Positions 40,694-43,366 of a stretch of 43,366 nucleotides of DNA are shown here, in pieces (position 1 is the stretch's first letter; the number at the start of each line of letters is the position of its first letter). Origin of the DNA: CAZRZN01 sp964604565 (GTDB taxonomy: Bacteria; Pseudomonadota; Alphaproteobacteria; Rhodobacterales; Rhodobacteraceae); assembly GCA_964604565.1 (NCBI GenBank), contig CAZRZN010000007.1, positions 1 to 43,366 on the forward strand, written 5' to 3'. The notes under the pieces were generated by a model. The model was not told where the DNA came from, did no database searches, and saw nothing but the letters and a program-made list of their open reading frames with translations. A program made the position numbers and the translations under genes.

Positions 40694-41173
40694 CTACAGG
40701 TCCACTTCCCAGCCTTGCTCGACCACATCCACGCCAAAGCTGCGCTTGCGGTCCGACCGGACAAGCCGCCAGCCCGTTTTCTCATAGAGCGCGCAGGCGG
40801 CACGGTGGCTTTCATGCGTCCACAACACCATGCGCCGATACCCGCAGTCCCGCGCGAACCCCATGCATTCCATCAAAAGCCGCTTGCCCAGCCCCTTGCC
40901 ACGCGCCTCTGGCATCAGGAAAAACAGCCGCAGTTTGGCCGTGTCGCGGTCCTGCCGCGCGCAGAATATGCTCCCCAACCGCTGCTGGCCTTCCCATGCG
41001 ATGAAGGCCCGTTCCAACGCCGGATCGTGTTCTGCCTCAAAAGCTTCGAGGATCTCACGCACCAACAGGGGAAAGCTGTCGTCGAATCCTTCGTCCCGCG
41101 CATAAAGCCGCCCATGTTCCGCCACCAACCAGTCCACATCCCCGGGACAAAGCGATTTCATCATGATTGCCAT
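40694..41173 (-). CDS. GNAT-family N-acetyltransferase
   Basis: A 159-residue acetyltransferase using acetyl-CoA. The GNAT core is visible: AFIAWEGQQRLGSIF, LRLFFLMPEARGKGLGKRLL with the acetyl-CoA loop (ARGKGLGKRL), and ESHRAACALYEKTGWRLV near the end. Similar domains follow MarR regulators in other bacteria, but no MarR part is present. Several starts are possible; 41173 (MAIMMKSL) was chosen as the first ATG with AGAGG upstream, while a longer form would need a TTG at 41203. Substrate unknown. Confidence 0.82.
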   Translation of the reverse strand: MAIMMKSLCPGDVDWLVAEHGRLYARDEGFDDSFPLLVREILEAFEAEHDPALERAFIAWEGQQRLGSIFCARQDRDTAKLRLFFLMPEARGKGLGKRLLMECMGFARDCGYRRMVLWTHESHRAACALYEKTGWRLVRSDRKRSFGVDVVEQGWEVDL

Positions 41174-41266
41174 GTCGACATCAAAGACCTCTGTGGCTTG
41201 CAAATCAAGAGCGCCCCGGATAACTCACGACGATCTTCGGCAGATCGGACAGACGGCACCGGCATC

Positions 41267-41461
41267 ATGGGCATCAACGACGAACGCAACATCGAGGCGA
41301 ACCTCCAGATCGGCCCGACCGATCAAGGCATGGTCAGGCTTTTTGTCCTCGCTGACGGGATCGAGATTCCGATGGATTTCGATCCGCAGGAAGCCGAAGA
41401 AATCGCCGAAGAACTCCGCGCCGCCGCTGCGGCCGCGAAAAAGGTCAAGACCAAACGCTGA
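41267..41461 (+). CDS. Small conserved protein (DUF6324-like)
   Basis: A 64-residue acidic protein starting MGINDERNIEANLQIGPTD and ending in an Ala/Lys-rich tail. I recall a short Rhodobacterales family (DUF6324) with this pattern; function unknown. The ribosome site is weak. A longer frame upstream overlaps the acetyltransferase on the other strand and is rejected. It converges on the mmcB gene with a 6-bp gap. Confidence 0.7.
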   Translation: MGINDERNIEANLQIGPTDQGMVRLFVLADGIEIPMDFDPQEAEEIAEELRAAAAAAKKVKTKR

Positions 41462-41467
41462 CGACGC

Positions 41468-41935
41468 TCATTCCGGCAATCTGCCAAGCCACGTCGCCCC
41501 CGGATCCCGCAGGCCCTGCAATCGGCGCGCGGCATGAAACCCGAACTTGCGGATCAGCTTGTTGCGGCGCGCGGCGGGCAGCTTGTCCTCAGGTGCCATA
41601 CGCAAGATCTCGGCATCATAGCCGTCGGCGATCATGAGTCCCGTGCCTTCAGGCAGCAGATCCGTTGGAAAGGCCTGATCCACTGCCCAGAAATAGCGGT
41701 CGCACCACGGCAGATACCCCTGCCATTTTGCATCGCTCATGTAGTCGCTGCGGGAGGATTTGCATTCCACGACCCAGATCTCCCCCTTCGGACCCAGCGC
41801 CATGACATCGACCCGCAGACCGCGTTCGGGCACGAATTCCTCCACCACGGCAAACCCGTGGCCGGACAGATGGCGGCACACGCCCCGCGCCAAAAGCTGG
41901 CCGGGCATCAGATCGGACGTGACAGGCAACTCCAT
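41468..41935 (-). CDS. mmcB: MmcB-family DNA repair protein
   Basis: A 155-residue protein of the MmcB family, linked in Caulobacter to mitomycin C resistance and the SOS response. It has a restriction-endonuclease-like core: RVDVMALGPKGEIWVVECKSS (Asp, then E-x-K) and SDAKWQGYLPWCDRYFWAVD. The chosen start (MELPVTSD) at 41935 has no clear ribosome site; a LexA-type box lies only 13 bp upstream, so the transcript leader must be very short. A longer frame extends to 42193 but overlaps that box and the next promoter. Confidence 0.82.
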   Translation of the reverse strand: MELPVTSDLMPGQLLARGVCRHLSGHGFAVVEEFVPERGLRVDVMALGPKGEIWVVECKSSRSDYMSDAKWQGYLPWCDRYFWAVDQAFPTDLLPEGTGLMIADGYDAEILRMAPEDKLPAARRNKLIRKFGFHAARRLQGLRDPGATWLGRLPE

Positions 41936-41947
41936 GCGCAATTTATC

Positions 41948-41962
41948 GAACAATTCGTGAAC
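41948..41962 (-). promoter_or_regulatory. LexA box (SOS operator) of mmcB
   Basis: GTTC-ACGAATT-GTTC on the minus strand matches exactly the alphaproteobacterial LexA operator GTTC-N7-GTTC. It lies 13 bp upstream of the mmcB start. SOS control of mmcB is established in Caulobacter, which makes a chance match unlikely. Confidence 0.8.
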
Positions 41963-42047
41963 GTATGCAAGTGTAAGCGCCCACGCCTTTCTTCTGCCCG
42001 TGGATGGATTAGGGTGGGTGCGATCCGTGTCTGCTGCAAGAGAGCCC

Positions 42048-43366
42048 ATGACCGAAGATGACCGCCCCGCCGCCCGTCTGAGCCGTGCCGAAGCGCGAGG
42101 TGTCCGCGCCGCCCGCGAGCTTGAGGGGCATCTCACATGGCTCGATTCCTTTTCCGGCACCGCCCTTGGCGTGCTGTCGGTGGCCTCCGGCATCTATACC
42201 TATCTTGGCGTCTCCTCTCTCTTGGACGAAAACGGCGCAATGTCGGTCTTTGCCGCGATCGCCTATTCCACCGCGGTTTCGGTCGGGATCTTCGTGTTCT
42301 GGTCCTACATGATGCGTCTTTTCCCGGCGGTGCGGACTGCAAAGGCGCGCGTCGGATTGATGGCCACCATGGCCTTGGGCAGCCTTGCGATCGTGGCCAT
42401 GTCCTCCTGGCTCAATGCCGCCGCCCTTGCGGGACCGGCCGCCGTCGAACAGCATCTTGCCAAGACCGTGCAGGATTATCAGACGGCGCTGGAACGCGCC
42501 CATGAAACCGCCCTGACCGGGCAGGCGCTGGAACGAGACGTCGCCCGGGTGCGCCAATCCTTTGAAGATCTGTCGGAACAGGAAGCCGCAGGCTCGCTTT
42601 CGGGGCTGGCAGGGCGCGGCGCGGTCTTCCGCGTGCTGCGCCAGAAATCGGCCGAGCTGAGCGCGCTGGAAACCCAGATCGCGGCGCAGACGCCGCTTGT
42701 CGAATCCGCCTTTACCGAGGGTAACACCATCCTGTCACGGATGCGGGCGCTGACGGTCGAACCCGGCTCTGTCGAACTACGTTCGATCGAATTCTCCGAG
42801 GCGGCGGTGCGCCTGCAAGGTCTGATCACCCAGCTGCGCCAGCTGTCGGTCGCGCCTTTGGTGGAACGCGCCGCACAGGATCTTGCCGCTTCGGTTGTGC
42901 TACCCGAACTGGACAGCTCGACCGCGCAGGGCCGTGCGGACCAGTCCGCAACCATCACATCGGTCCTCGAGGTGCTGGCGCAACGCGCCACGACACTGGA
43001 AAAGGCGGCGCAGAACGTTCAGGCGCTCCAGACGACCACCGATGTCAGCTACACACCTTTGTCAGCGGCCGACGCAGTCATCCTCTACGCGCGCAACTTC
43101 GTGCCGTCCTGGGCGGGGGCCATCGCAATCGACCTGCTTCCTGCCGTGCTGGTGTTCATCCTCGCGATCACCCATTCCGCGATCCGGGCCGGGCGCGAGG
43201 GCGCCGGCGTCGAGGATACGCTGACGCTGGCCGAACTTCGCGCCGCCGTCACCGCGCTGCGCGAGGTCGAGGCGGTGGCCGGGCCTCCGACCTATCAGAG
43301 TGCCCCGCCGGATGCGGCAGCAGCCCACCCGGAAGCAACGCCTGCGCCCGAAGAGATCACACCGTT
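42048..43366 (+). CDS. Hypothetical membrane protein, cut by window end
   Basis: At least 439 residues; the frame is open to the window edge. Three hydrophobic helices lie at about residues 38-58 (TALGVLSVASGIYTYLGVS), 68-86 (VFAAIAYSTAVSVGIFVFW) and 102-125. A long, mostly helical region (about 130-355) follows, then a fourth helix at about 362-385 (AIAIDLLPAVLVFILAIT). The last visible part is Pro/Ala-rich. The start at 42048 follows AAGAGAG. It is divergent from mmcB across about 110 bp. I do not recognise the family; the layout suits a membrane-anchored protein with a large coiled-coil domain. Confidence 0.75.
   Translation, partial: MTEDDRPAARLSRAEARGVRAARELEGHLTWLDSFSGTALGVLSVASGIYTYLGVSSLLDENGAMSVFAAIAYSTAVSVGIFVFWSYMMRLFPAVRTAKARVGLMATMALGSLAIVAMSSWLNAAALAGPAAVEQHLAKTVQDYQTALERAHETALTGQALERDVARVRQSFEDLSEQEAAGSLSGLAGRGAVFRVLRQKSAELSALETQIAAQTPLVESAFTEGNTILSRMRALTVEPGSVELRSIEFSEAAVRLQGLITQLRQLSVAPLVERAAQDLAASVVLPELDSSTAQGRADQSATITSVLEVLAQRATTLEKAAQNVQALQTTTDVSYTPLSAADAVILYARNFVPSWAGAIAIDLLPAVLVFILAITHSAIRAGREGAGVEDTLTLAELRAAVTALREVEAVAGPPTYQSAPPDAAAAHPEATPAPEEITP

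Noticed and set aside
1..43366. CRISPR arrays, insertion sequences, prophage genes, attachment sites
   Set aside because: No regularly spaced direct repeats, transposase or integrase motifs, or tRNA-linked duplications were seen; the single tRNA has no repeated 3' fragment that I could find nearby.

Overview
The window looks like chromosomal DNA of a marine-type alphaproteobacterium of the order Rhodobacterales (Roseobacter group). The evidence is high GC content, a complete beta-hydroxyaspartate-cycle cluster, an alphaproteobacterial tRNA-His without G-1, an alphaproteobacterial LexA box (GTTC-N7-GTTC) in front of an mmcB-like gene, and an RpoH/RluD/small-membrane-protein neighbourhood of the kind I know from this order. 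I see no insertion sequences, prophage, rRNA or CRISPR array. All assignments come from reading motifs and recalled family features; no search was run.

Layout. (1) 1-5.5 kb: bhcABCD on the minus strand with divergent bhcR, the pathway that converts glyoxylate plus glycine to oxaloacetate. (2) 5.7-10.2 kb: kynureninase, a ThDP-dependent acetolactate-synthase-like enzyme and an FAD amine oxidase, all minus strand. (3) 10.4-11.4 kb: a small membrane protein translationally coupled to a DedA-family protein. (4) 11.8-20.6 kb: the most unusual part. A Ser/Thr kinase, an FHA protein and a PP2C phosphatase are followed without a break by three P-loop GTPase-like proteins: one with a degenerate P-loop, one dynamin-like, one small with intact motifs. 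After a 250-bp gap come a short roadblock-like protein and an unrecognised protein. No type VI secretion genes are near. I infer a phosphorylation-controlled GTPase system, perhaps acting at membranes.

(5) 20.9-32.4 kb: a nucleobase or nitrogen-heterocycle region. It holds a phosphoribosyltransferase and a BtpA-like TIM barrel (minus), a divergent LysR regulator, a polyamine-type ABC transporter (Tat-exported binding protein, two permeases, ATPase), a cytosine-deaminase-like amidohydrolase and a ureidoglycine-aminohydrolase-like bicupin (plus). Facing them are a CAP-domain protein, an 8-oxoguanine-deaminase-like amidohydrolase and a HisN/inositol-monophosphatase-type phosphatase (minus). The half-site TGGAAAT occurs in front of the LysR gene and again in front of the transporter operon.

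(6) 32.4-43.4 kb: mostly housekeeping genes. These are an XRE regulator, a quinone oxidoreductase, a Gfo/Idh/MocA oxidoreductase, rpoH, an RluA/RluD-family pseudouridine synthase whose start codon overlaps that of a divergent small membrane protein, a PLP amino-acid decarboxylase, tRNA-His, a GNAT acetyltransferase, a 64-residue conserved protein, SOS-type mmcB, and a membrane protein cut by the window end.
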